Assembly (NCBI GenBank): GCA_003646715.1
Contig: QMLL01000028.1
Span: 1-11,069, forward strand
DNA from: Deltaproteobacteria bacterium
GTDB taxonomy: Bacteria; Desulfobacterota; Syntrophobacteria; B119-G9
Length of the DNA: 11,069 nt
Reading direction: 5' to 3'
Below, piece after piece: positions 1 to 9,000 of the stretch; the first letter of the stretch is position 1, and every line of letters starts with the position of its first letter. The position numbers and the translations under genes are program-made. The notes under the pieces are model-generated. The model was not told where the DNA came from, searched no databases, and saw nothing but the letters and a program-made list of their open reading frames with translations.

Positions 1-679
1 CGATAACCTCTTTTATTTGAAGTGCTGCGTTTTCGGAGACTTCAGCCAGAGTTCGTACTTCATCGGCCACAACGGCAAAGCCACGGCCGTGTTCTCCTGC
101 TCTGGCAGCTTCTATGGCGGCGTTCAAGGCAAGTAAGTTGGTCTGATCTGCGATTTTGGTAACAACCTGAACGATGCCACCAATGTTGTCTGCCTTCTTT
201 TTAAGATCATCTACGATGCGAGCGGCATCAAGGACTTTTTCCGTAGATTCTCCAACGCTTTTAGCCAGTTCTTCGAAGGCTTCTCCTGTTATCTCAGCAT
301 TCTTTTTCAGCTGTACTATGTTTTCAAGGTACTCTGCCGTGGTGTCGTCGATTTGCTGTGCCGCTTCCTTTTCCTTTTTTGCCACTTCCAGCATGATGGC
401 CGTTTGTTCGTTAACTTCGTGAGATACGTACGATACTGATTCCATCAAAGAACTCAGTTGATCGGAAGCATTGTTCCCTTCTTCCACCGCAGCTGAAAGC
501 TCTTCGGCCGCAGCGGCAAGACGTTCTGCGTTGGATTGCTGCTTTGCGAGAGTCCTGGCCTTAGCCTTTTCCTGTGCAAGTTTCTTAGCCCGCTCACGTT
601 TCTTAGCCATGTTTTCATCAACATCAAGTTTTGCGGTTATTCCTGTTTTCTTTCCGGGACGTGCAAGAGCCTTAGACAT
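1..679 (-). CDS. Soluble methyl-accepting chemotaxis protein, 5' part (C-terminus beyond left edge)
   Basis: This is a cytoplasmic chemoreceptor that would control the CheA kinase through CheW. I translated 226 codons from ATG at 679; the frame stays open to the window edge. Residues 1-22 have no hydrophobic segment. Residues 23-48 are very rich in Lys, Arg, Ala and Glu and look like a basic coiled coil. From about residue 50 the heptad-rich signalling helix begins, and residues 175-212 hold the highly conserved hairpin tip (IADQTNLLALNAAIEAAR, then GRGFAVVADEVRTLAE). No HAMP, PAS, Cache or transmembrane segment precedes the signalling domain, so any sensor must be C-terminal or supplied by a partner. 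An AGGAGG ribosome site sits just upstream of the ATG. The gene starts 41 bases after the Hsp70-like stop on the same strand and is probably co-transcribed with it. Family assignment is firm; the stimulus is unknown. Confidence 0.93.
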   Translation of the reverse strand, partial: MSKALARPGKKTGITAKLDVDENMAKKRERAKKLAQEKAKARTLAKQQSNAERLAAAAEELSAAVEEGNNASDQLSSLMESVSYVSHEVNEQTAIMLEVAKKEKEAAQQIDDTTAEYLENIVQLKKNAEITGEAFEELAKSVGESTEKVLDAARIVDDLKKKADNIGGIVQVVTKIADQTNLLALNAAIEAARAGEHGRGFAVVADEVRTLAEVSENAALQIKEVI

Positions 680-720
680 AATGAATCCTCCTATAATTTA
701 TTTTTCATTTATACCGAAAA

Positions 721-2247
721 CTACAAAACCCTGAGTCCCGTCCCTCGTCTTTCGGGTTTCGTAAATGCCCCTTTCCATTGCCCTGTCTTGATGATGGTTT
801 CCGTGCTTTCTTTCGTAAAAGGATGCTTCACCGAAACTTTCATAACTCCATATTCATCTATGGCAAATGTAATTTTGATGTTTGGCTCACCGGCTCTGGC
901 CGGAGGAAGTTTGTCGAGCGTGATCTGCCCCAGAGACTGATAAGATCTGGAATTTTCAGGATCTTTTGATTGCAAAATGTGTATAACCGCTTCATCTTCG
1001 TTGTCTTCAGCTGTGGTAAAGGTCCGGGTCACTTCGCAGGGGTAAGTGTTGCCTCTGGGTATTACTACCACCATATTGCCGTCGTTATCTTCCAGACCAA
1101 GATGGTAAGATGTAATATTCTGCAGTTCAAGCTGGGAAAGGCGTTCAGGATCATCTATGATTCCTGAAAGTACTGAGGCTCCAATAGCTACGGTTTGTTC
1201 CGGTGGAATGTGGTTTTCGACTTGTACTCCGGGAGAAAGTATTTCAAGAAGCATGTCCTTGATTCTGGGAATCCTGGAACAACCTCCGGACATAATCACG
1301 GTGCTCACCCATCCAGGTACGATGGAAGATCTTTTAAACGCATCCATGACGGTTTTACGGATTTGTTCGAAGAGAGGGGCGGTGATTTTCTCGAATTGAG
1401 TCCTATTTATCCGGACGTTTAAATATGTTTTCTTAGGGTTGCTTCCTGAAAGCAGATAGGGGAAGAGTACTTCTGTGTCTTCCACAAATGAGAGATCAAT
1501 TTTTGTCTTTTCTGCCACATGGAGAAGGTTCTGATAAAGAACAGTGTCTTCTGAGAAATTTGCTCCGCATATTTCTTCGAATTTTCCGGCAAGAAATCTT
1601 GCGAGCATTTCATCAAAACGAATTCCTCCTACAAGATCTGTACTCGATGTGCCTCTGATGTAAAAGGAACCGTCTGCAACTTCGATTAGGGTAATATCCA
1701 GGGTTAAACCACCGAGGTCAAATACTAGCAATCGTTCTTCCCCGAACGTATTTAAGAATCCGTGAGCTGCTGCAGCTGCAACCGGTTCACTTACCAATCT
1801 TACAACATCGAATCCTGCATGTTTTCCTGCCCTGACTATGGCCAGTCTCTGAGTGTCATTAAAATGTGCGGGTGCTGTCAAAATAACTTTCCTTATCCTG
1901 TTTCCCCGGATCTTCAGGTATTTGGCTGCTATGTCTCGCAACTTACGAAGTATTATCAGCAGCACCTCTGATGGAGAATATTCCCGGTCTCCGATCGCGT
2001 ATACTTTCTCGGTTCCAATATACCTCATGGGATAAACAACTACCTGATTGCGTTTTCTGCTTGTCAACAGGTTACGAGCTAATTCGCCAACCCATGCAGT
2101 TTGGCGACTTCTGAAAGCTACGATGCATGGAGTTAATAAGTTTCCTCTCTCATTTGGAAAGATAATAGGTACACCCTTCAACAAGCATCCCGCAAGTGAT
2201 GTTGTTGTACCAAGATCTATGCCGATAGCTACTTGTTTCCGTTCCAT
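721..2247 (-). CDS. Hsp70/DnaK-family protein lacking the C-terminal lid
   Basis: This is an Hsp70-type actin-fold ATPase, probably a cytoplasmic chaperone paralogue. It has 508 residues, against about 640 for DnaK. Visible motifs are phosphate-1 GIDLGTTTS (9-17), the conserved Glu region SEPVAAAAAHG (153-163), phosphate-2 DLGGLTLD (177-184) and the adenosine motif SGGCSRIPRI (320-329). A beta-sandwich substrate domain follows from about 380 (HLGLEDNDG) to about 485. The alpha-helical lid and the EEVD-like tail are absent. By eye the DnaK catalytic Lys70 falls on Met74 (YPMRYIG), the third Gly of the GGG phosphate loop is Leu181, and the hydrophobic linker is divergent (LSQLELQNI). It is therefore not the housekeeping dnaK. 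No in-frame alternative start lies between 2247 and an upstream TAG; the ribosome site (AGAGAAG) is weak. The gene is divergent from the hydrolase at 2493 and is followed by the chemoreceptor. Its client is unknown. Confidence 0.92.
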   Translation of the reverse strand: MERKQVAIGIDLGTTTSLAGCLLKGVPIIFPNERGNLLTPCIVAFRSRQTAWVGELARNLLTSRKRNQVVVYPMRYIGTEKVYAIGDREYSPSEVLLIILRKLRDIAAKYLKIRGNRIRKVILTAPAHFNDTQRLAIVRAGKHAGFDVVRLVSEPVAAAAAHGFLNTFGEERLLVFDLGGLTLDITLIEVADGSFYIRGTSSTDLVGGIRFDEMLARFLAGKFEEICGANFSEDTVLYQNLLHVAEKTKIDLSFVEDTEVLFPYLLSGSNPKKTYLNVRINRTQFEKITAPLFEQIRKTVMDAFKRSSIVPGWVSTVIMSGGCSRIPRIKDMLLEILSPGVQVENHIPPEQTVAIGASVLSGIIDDPERLSQLELQNITSYHLGLEDNDGNMVVVIPRGNTYPCEVTRTFTTAEDNEDEAVIHILQSKDPENSRSYQSLGQITLDKLPPARAGEPNIKITFAIDEYGVMKVSVKHPFTKESTETIIKTGQWKGAFTKPERRGTGLRVL

Positions 2248-2280
2248 TTCTTCTCTAGTAGAACGAGACGAACCTCCATA

Positions 2281-2309
2281 TGTCTAATTTATTTTTTGAA
2301 CTATGTCAT
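2281..2309 (-). promoter_or_regulatory. Possible sigma-70 promoter for the Hsp70-like/chemoreceptor operon
   Basis: Reading the minus strand, ATGACA (2309-2304, five of six matches to TTGACA) is separated by 17 bases from TAGACA (2286-2281, three of six matches to TATAAT). Transcription would start about 25-30 bases upstream of the ATG at 2247. The -10 match is poor and other placements in this AT-rich stretch are possible, so this is only a candidate. Confidence 0.28.
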
Positions 2310-2443
2310 AATTTTGACTATTTTGCTCAAAAGTGAGTTGCTATGAACTTGATGAGCAATATCTGTACCAGTGAATGTTGTTACAAATGGATTGTCTATA
2401 TGAGAACGTGGTATATCAAGACCAAATCATAATTTGACTCTAT
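2306..2443. repeat. Imperfect direct repeat pair in the divergent intergenic region
   Basis: TCATAATTTTGACTAT at 2306-2321 recurs as TCATAATTTGACTCTAT at 2427-2443, differing by one T and one inserted C. The second copy contains the -35 hexamer of the hydrolase promoter candidate and the first overlaps the -35 candidate for the minus-strand operon. The pair could be binding sites for one regulator acting on both promoters. It could also be chance in AT-rich DNA. Confidence 0.35.
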
Positions 2444-2462
2444 GAGTGCACTGGATTAGACT
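2434..2462 (+). promoter_or_regulatory. Candidate sigma-70 promoter upstream of the hydrolase gene
   Basis: TTGACT (2434-2439, five of six matches to the -35 consensus) is followed after 17 bases by TAGACT (2457-2462, four of six matches to the -10 consensus). The start of transcription would fall near 2469, about 24 bases before the GTG at 2493. It may also serve the two nuclease/helicase genes downstream, since no clear promoter is seen in the 64-base gap after the hydrolase. Confidence 0.5.
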
Positions 2463-2492
2463 TTACAGGATGTTTATACGAAAGGGTGGATA

Positions 2493-3272
2493 GTGAGTGA
2501 GAAAGGAATTGTATTTTTCCCTGATCCTTACCTGGAAGCTACACCAAAAGATTGGGAAATGGATGAGTATGAAGATGTTTACTTTGAAGCACAGGACGGA
2601 GTCCGTCTTCATGGTTGGTTTGTACATGCCCCTGATAACAGAGCGGTGCTACTGTGGTTTCACGGAAATGCCGGAAATATAAGCCATCGCCTGGAAAATC
2701 TCAAATTACTGCGAGAAGCCCTTCAAATACCCATTTTTATATTCGATTATCGTGAATATGGACTTAGCGAGGGAAATATTTCTAAAGAAGGTACATTTTA
2801 TGATGCAGTGGGAGCTTTTAAGTACCTGGTAGAAGAAAGAAAGTTCAGACAAACTCAAATACTGCTCTTTGGTCGTTCTCTGGGAACTGCGTTAGCGGCG
2901 TACCTTGCCAGCGAGCACAGGTGTCTGGGCGTGGTTCTTGAAGCTGCTTTCACGTCCACAGACGAGATGATGCAGCTATATTTCCCTCACGGAATTCCAC
3001 TTAAAGTTTCTGCCGTAAAATACGATACGATATCTCTGATAGATCGTATAAAGGATCCAGTTCTTTTTATTCACGGGGAATATGATTTCACTATTCCCGT
3101 TTCAATGGCCACTAAACTCTTCGAGAAAACCCGGGCTCCAAAAAAATTTCACGTGGTAAAAGGCGCTGATCACAACAGCACTTACATAGTTGGAGGCAAG
3201 AAATATTTTGAAGTATGGCGAGATTTTTTATTTTCTTGCTTTGATTACTCAAATGATGATTTATTCAGGTAG
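2493..3272 (+). CDS. BEM46/ABHD13-type alpha/beta hydrolase
   Basis: This is a serine hydrolase of the alpha/beta fold, 259 residues. The oxyanion-hole motif is HGNAGN (57-62) and the nucleophile elbow is GRSLG (127-131, Ser129). The acid is Asp198 in HGEYDFTIP and the base His227 in GADHNST, so a complete Ser-Asp-His triad is present. DYREYGLSEG (85-94) corresponds to the DYRGYGxSxG signature of this family, with Glu for the usual first Gly. Many members have an N-terminal membrane anchor before the FFPDP-like segment. Here the protein starts only six residues before that segment, and an in-frame TAG at 2457 rules out a longer version, so it should be cytoplasmic. The start is GTG at 2493 with AAAGGGTGGA directly upstream. 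The natural substrate (ester, thioester or lipid) is not known for most of the family. It lies 64 bases before the AddB-like gene and may be co-transcribed with it. Confidence 0.9.
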   Translation: MSEKGIVFFPDPYLEATPKDWEMDEYEDVYFEAQDGVRLHGWFVHAPDNRAVLLWFHGNAGNISHRLENLKLLREALQIPIFIFDYREYGLSEGNISKEGTFYDAVGAFKYLVEERKFRQTQILLFGRSLGTALAAYLASEHRCLGVVLEAAFTSTDEMMQLYFPHGIPLKVSAVKYDTISLIDRIKDPVLFIHGEYDFTIPVSMATKLFEKTRAPKKFHVVKGADHNSTYIVGGKKYFEVWRDFLFSCFDYSNDDLFR

Positions 3273-3336
3273 TTAACCTGCCTCTATTGGATTTGCGAGA
3301 TACGAGAAGTTGAAAACATAACGTAATCTTGCTGAA

Positions 3337-6009
3337 ATGATAAAAAAATACTTCGCAGATAACAGACAGCTAATAAACCGGCTAACTGAGAGTTATAAAG
3401 ACGGCGATCTTATACTTACTCCCAGTAAAAAGCTGGCTCATTTGATAGTCCGTTTTTACCGTAACTTGATGATTCAAAAAGGAAAAAGCGGTTGGGAAAT
3501 CCCTAAAGTCTACTCGCTTGCTTCATGGCTTCAGGAACTTTCCTTAATGAGAGACGTACCTTTAGTTGCTCCAAGCTACTACAGGTGGAAGCTTTTTGGG
3601 GATATTTTTTCTGATTTTCGTCCACCAGAACCATTGCGCACAAGCGTAAAACTTGCCAGGTCTCTTGATGCATCCCTTTCTACGTTGATTCGACATAAAA
3701 TTGACTGGAACAAAACGGAAAACGAGTCAGAATTGTACAGTTGGAGAAATCAAGTGTTCACTTGCTTCCTGAATTCTATACATTCGGAGAACATGATTCA
3801 TCAGGAAGAGCTACCTTTCTTTGTTAAAATGTCCGATGGGCTTGATCGTTATTTGCCGAAAAGGCTTCACCTGGTTTTACTTGATACCCTGTCTCCGTCG
3901 GAACAGGAATTGTTAAGCTATGTTACTGAAAAAGTTGAGACCGTTTCCTGGGAGATACATGAGCATGAAAAAGCAACCGGTGTTGAATGGATAGCATTTG
4001 GCGATGCTGAAGAGGAAGCGAGATGGGTTTTGAGTGACATCCTGGAAGCGTCAGAAAGATATCCTCTGCACACCCTCGGAATAGTAATGATGGATCCGGC
4101 TTATCAGGTGCCAGTGTTCAGAAAGTACCTGGAGGAGATTATAGGAAGAGGAGTCATCGAAAATTCCGGTGCCTACAATATAGCATATCCCGGGTATCTT
4201 TCTGAGACGGCACTGTTCAAAGCGTCGGTATTGCCTTTGCGATTCTGGCTGGAAGAGGAGGATAGATCTATCCTTATTTCAATCTTCCTTTCGACTTATT
4301 ATGGTTTGTGGCAGGGGAAGAGGGACGAAATATCTCTTATAGATCTGGATTTGAGAGCGAGAAACGTTCACAGGTATGTTTTCGATTTTTTCAGCAGTAT
4401 TTCCAGCGAAGAGGCGTATGCCCAGTATGTGTTGCCAGATTTGTGGACGAAGCACTTTGAGAGAATCAAAGGTTTCAGAGGAAATTGTGAAGAATGGTTC
4501 AGGTTGCTGGATGAATTGTGGAATGCTACTGGTTTCCCTGTTACGAGTGATGACATCGACGAGGTTAGCTGGCGCCATTATAGCGAACTAAGGTTAGATT
4601 TGATTCAGAATCTTGGTGACGCAAAATTTAGCCTGGAAGAGTTTTATACATGGCTCACAGCGGCAGCTTCGGAGACTCAAGTTTCGCAGGTAGGTTACGA
4701 AGAAGCTGGTATTCAGCTACTCGGACCACTGGACGTCCGTGGTTTATGTTTCGAGAAAATTTGGTTAGTTGGCCTTACCGCCAATAGTTTCCCTCAACCG
4801 CCAAGAGATATCCCTCTAGTTTCACCATCTGAAGCAAAATATGTTCAGGGCTGTAATCCCGAGAGTCAATGGTACTTCGCAAAAAAACTTTTTCCCAAGA
4901 TTCTGGCGTCTGCTCCGGAAGTAGTAATTACCCGACATTCGATGATGAACTCGGAGATTGTGCCTGTTTCACCTTTCTGGAAGGGAGAAGAAAAAAAATG
5001 TCAATACAACCTGTGGGAAGACAACACGGGCTGGTGGGTAAGATCGGACTTATTCCGGCAGGCACTTACCGGAGCAATGTCACCAAGTGAATGGGTTTTT
5101 CCTGAAAACAGGCTAAACGAAATCATCAAACTGGAAGAACTGAGCGTAAGTGCCCTGGAGACAATTCTTTCCTGTCCGTTTAAGTTTCTTGTCGAAAATA
5201 TTTTTGGAATAAAAGCAATAGAAGAAGAAACAATCGGAATCCCTCCTCTGGAGAGAGGGCTTTTGCTCCACAGAGTTCTCGAAAAGTTTGTAAAAAGAGT
5301 CATTAACGAAAATATTCCGCTGGAATCTGACCGTGCCAGAGAACTTTTAATTAAAGTATCAGAAGAAACGATTGCAGGAAGATCTGCTTCACCTTTTTAC
5401 CAACTGGAACTAAGGCGGTGGACTGAAGCAGAGAAAGGTTTGTTGATGAAGTGGCTGGAACTTGAAAGAGAGCGGTTTTCCCAGGGCTACACCTGGAAAT
5501 TTGCAGAAATTCCTTTCTCCGGTCTCAAATTGGGGGAAATTAGTCTTAGGGGTAGAATTGATAGGATTGATGTTAAGAAAGACGATCAGGCTTTAGTCTG
5601 TCTGGAATATAAGACCGGTATGCTTCCGAGTGCCAGAAGTGTTTTTGAGTATATGACCCGGCCTCAACTTCCCTGCTACCTGTTAGCTATAAAAGATGGC
5701 CTCATTAAAAGACCTGTATCGATAGAGGTTGATGAGCTCAAGTTTACTGGAATTACAGGTGGTTATGTCTCTTTGAAAAAAGCGGGTGATGTTGAGATCA
5801 AAGAATATGTTCCGCGTAACGAATCGTGGGAAAACTTCTTCGGACGGTGGAAAAAATGGGTGGCAGAACGTGTAGAGCCTGTTTTGAATAGTGAATACGC
5901 AGCGGATCCTGTTCCAGGTCCCGAGCAATCCAATAGTTCCCCATGCGGTTTTTGTAAATACAATTTGATTTGCAATAGATTTTATTTGAGAGAGGTGTCT
6001 GAGCAGTGA
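3337..6009 (+). CDS. AddB-like protein: degenerate superfamily I helicase part plus Fe-S PD-(D/E)XK nuclease
   Basis: This is the predicted nuclease partner in a double-strand-break resection complex. At 890 residues it matches the roughly 900-aa 'probable DNA repair protein' relatives of AddB found in proteobacteria (family recalled, not searched). At the N-terminus, where AddB would carry a Walker A loop, it has LILTPSKKLA (25-34), which cannot be a P-loop, so the helicase fold is probably structural. The C-terminal nuclease shows His645 (GLLLH), Asp742 in GRIDRID and Glu757-X-Lys759 in LEYKTG, the D/ExK active site. Cys613 (SCPFKF) together with Cys870, Cys873 and Cys879 (C-X2-C-X5-C) reproduces the split AddB/Cas4-type 4Fe-4S ligand set. 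The ATG at 3337 has only a weak ribosome site. The stop overlaps the next gene's GTG start (GTGA), indicating translational coupling. I am confident of the architecture; calling it orthologous to addB would be too strong. Confidence 0.9.
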   Translation: MIKKYFADNRQLINRLTESYKDGDLILTPSKKLAHLIVRFYRNLMIQKGKSGWEIPKVYSLASWLQELSLMRDVPLVAPSYYRWKLFGDIFSDFRPPEPLRTSVKLARSLDASLSTLIRHKIDWNKTENESELYSWRNQVFTCFLNSIHSENMIHQEELPFFVKMSDGLDRYLPKRLHLVLLDTLSPSEQELLSYVTEKVETVSWEIHEHEKATGVEWIAFGDAEEEARWVLSDILEASERYPLHTLGIVMMDPAYQVPVFRKYLEEIIGRGVIENSGAYNIAYPGYLSETALFKASVLPLRFWLEEEDRSILISIFLSTYYGLWQGKRDEISLIDLDLRARNVHRYVFDFFSSISSEEAYAQYVLPDLWTKHFERIKGFRGNCEEWFRLLDELWNATGFPVTSDDIDEVSWRHYSELRLDLIQNLGDAKFSLEEFYTWLTAAASETQVSQVGYEEAGIQLLGPLDVRGLCFEKIWLVGLTANSFPQPPRDIPLVSPSEAKYVQGCNPESQWYFAKKLFPKILASAPEVVITRHSMMNSEIVPVSPFWKGEEKKCQYNLWEDNTGWWVRSDLFRQALTGAMSPSEWVFPENRLNEIIKLEELSVSALETILSCPFKFLVENIFGIKAIEEETIGIPPLERGLLLHRVLEKFVKRVINENIPLESDRARELLIKVSEETIAGRSASPFYQLELRRWTEAEKGLLMKWLELERERFSQGYTWKFAEIPFSGLKLGEISLRGRIDRIDVKKDDQALVCLEYKTGMLPSARSVFEYMTRPQLPCYLLAIKDGLIKRPVSIEVDELKFTGITGGYVSLKKAGDVEIKEYVPRNESWENFFGRWKKWVAERVEPVLNSEYAADPVPGPEQSNSSPCGFCKYNLICNRFYLREVSEQ

Positions 6010-9000
6010 CGAAGGTACCCGATTTAGAAGAGAGAAAAAAAGCACTGGACATATCCTCTCATTTTCACGTGGAATCTCCGGCGGGTGCAGGAAAAACAGG
6101 ACTGATTATCGAACGGATTTTGACACTTCTTTCCGGCGTATCAAATCCCTCTGAGATCCTTGCCATGACGTTTACCAGGAAAGCTGCCGCAGAGATGAAA
6201 GGAAGAATCCTGGAAATTTTAAGGGCGGCGGCGGAAAATGAAAAAACCGGGGATGAATATACCGATTCGTTAATTGAAAAGGGTAAAAAAGCCATCTCCA
6301 GGTATAGCGGGCTTCGCAGAGAGATACTTCTGTCTGGAGCTGATCTACAGATAACAACTATTCACGGATTCTGTCTTCAGGTGTGCACCAGGGCTCCACT
6401 GGAATCCGGCCTAGAGCCAGGGCTTGTTCTTGTGGATGAACGAGAGCAGGAGCGCTTGCAGGAAATTGCTGCGAGGGAGGTGATTAATGATCTGCTAAGC
6501 CGCCCCCAAAATGATCCCGCCAGATCTGCTCTTGAATCAAGACTTCTCATGCACAACATGGATGTGAAGGCACTTATTGCCGAGATATCCAGTCTTTTAG
6601 CCAAACGAGATCAACTCGGAGATCTTCTATCCGTACTGGGAACCGGGGAAGATTCTGACCAGTTCCTGGAAAAATTTCAGGAAAACATCACAGAAATTAT
6701 TCGAATGCAATTGAGAAGGCTGGAAGAAATAATCACTGAGAGTGAAATTGGGAAGCGGTGGGACGATTTCATAGATTACCTTTCCGAGCATGATGCGAAG
6801 TGTCTTGAGAATGTTCCCCGGGAATGCCCTTCAGCGCACTGGAAGGATTTAAGCCACTGGCAGCGATTGTCTGATATTTTCCTTACCAATGCTGGCAAAA
6901 TTCGCAGGAGTTGGGGACCGAGACATGGAGGTTTACCGGCAGGCTTTTCAAAAACAACCTGGAAGTCTGCTATCATGAATCTGGGAGATGAATTCGTAGA
7001 ATATCTGAATGAAATTAGACGTTATCCGGATCTGGAAAAGTTTGCGGACGAAGTAGAAGCTGTAGAGGACCTGATTCTTGTGGTGTGGGCGGCTCTTAAG
7101 ATGTACCGAAAGATTTGCCGCTCCAAAGGAGTGATTGATTACGTGGATCTGGAACTGGGGGCACTGAAAGCTCTCGGGAGTGTGGAAAGCGTTACTGATA
7201 GTTTGCTTTTCTGGGACAGGTCTATAAAACATATACTGATAGACGAATTCCAGGATACCAGTTCTACGGAGTACAGAATAATTCAGCGTCTGTTAGGCGG
7301 TTGGGAAAGTGGCGACGGAAGAACACTCTTTCTTGTGGGTGATCCCAAGCAATCCATCTATCGATTCAGAAAAGCAGATGTATCCATTTTTTACAAAGCA
7401 GAAAAAGGAATAGAACGAGATGGACTGGAACCGATAAAGCCGGTCCCTGTCAAGCTTAGGACAAATTTTCGATCTTCTTCCGGGTTGATATCCTGGGTAA
7501 ATAGTCTCTTCGGTAAAACTGTCATGTCCAGACCCCGGATAGAATACGAAGAAGTAAGATTTATCGATGCAATTCCGGCTTGTGATAATGACGGCTCGAG
7601 GTGTATTCCTGAGTTTGCCCTGTTCGTAAAGCAAGAAGATGAATCAGGAAACCGGGTAAGGCGAAGAGAAGCAACGTACCTTGCCAGAAAGGTGGAGGAA
7701 CGGTTGGCAATACTGGAACCGGGAGAAACAATCGGTGTTCTAGTTTTTACAAGAACTCATTTAGCCTGTTACCTGGAAGCGTTTAAAGAAGCCGGCATTC
7801 CGTTGCAGGTGAAGGATGGATTAAAACTGGCTGAAATTCCTGAAGTAGCTCACCTGGCAAACCTGGCAAGAGCGATTGTACGACCGCATGATCAGCTCTC
7901 ATGGATTGCTTGCCTTCGCTCTCCATGGCTCATGCTGCCGGTTTCTCTAATAAAAGATATCCTTGAAGCTGAAGGAAACACAATTTTTCAGAAACTGAAG
8001 GACTTCGAATCGGAACACGAAAACATACGTATATTTCGTACTGCTATGGCTCGTACGAGGTCCAGAATTGTGAGAGATCAATTGAGCAAAGTTGTAAGAA
8101 AAGCCTGGACCGATTTAAAGGGCCCCGAGAAAGTTGCATCGATATCAGGGTTGGCGGGAGTCAATGCATGCCTGAAGTTTCTTGATCATCTTCGTGATTG
8201 CGAAGGTGGAAGCCCCGAGGAAACTCTGGTACAGATAGATTTCCTTCTCGAAAGCCTGTATGATCCCCAGGATATTACCACAGCAGATTCTCCGGTTTTT
8301 TTGATGACGGTTCATGGGGCCAAAGGATTGGAGTTTGATCACTGCTTTATCCCCTGGATGGATTATCAACTACTGCAGTCAGGCCGAGGCGAAAAGCCCG
8401 CTTATTTGTCGGTCTCGCTGGAAGGTGTTCCTGTTGTGGCTTCGCGCCCGGATAAACGGGTGAAAAGAGAAAATTGCGTTTATGATTTTCTTTTTGAGAT
8501 TGAAAAACGAAAAACCATGGCTGAAGCCAGGAGACTTTTCTATGTTGCTGTGACCAGAGCAAAAAAGTCACTTTTCATGTCCGGGGTTTGGAGTGGCAAA
8601 AAATTGCCCAACGGTCCGCTTGGATGGGTCCTGGATCATATTGGAATAAAAAAACTTTCCGAGGACGTAGGAGACGGAGAATACAGAGGGACTCAAGTAT
8701 ACATCAATCCGGAATCCGTAAAAATTGGCGGCGTGAAACAGAGAAGGGGAATTGATAGAATCCCCGTTCCAAAAGATTTCTTTCCCGAGCCAGTTCCCTT
8801 CAAAATCAGGAATCCTTCAAATCTTCCTTATCTGGATGATCACGGCGATGATTTGGGGGCATATGATAAACTTCTTTCCACGGCCAGAGGCATAGTTATC
8901 CACAAGATTATTGAGCAACTTTCTCATGGAATGGATCTGCCTGGCGCAGGATATTTAGAGCAGTTGTTACTTATGCAAGGCCTAAATAATAAAATGGCCA

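Noticed and set aside
174..940. Plus-strand open frames opposite the chemoreceptor and Hsp70 genes
   Set aside because: They are mirror frames of clear minus-strand genes, have Ser/Phe/Cys-rich composition typical of antisense reading and show no ribosome sites or known motifs.
3273..3336. Independent promoter for the AddB-like gene (TTGCGA with a 17-base spacer to ACATAA)
   Set aside because: Both hexamers match the consensus poorly, and the 64-base gap is compatible with read-through from the hydrolase promoter.
4279..4591. Overlapping short frames on both strands inside the AddB-like gene
   Set aside because: They lie wholly within a long gene with a clear family architecture and have no domain or start signal of their own.
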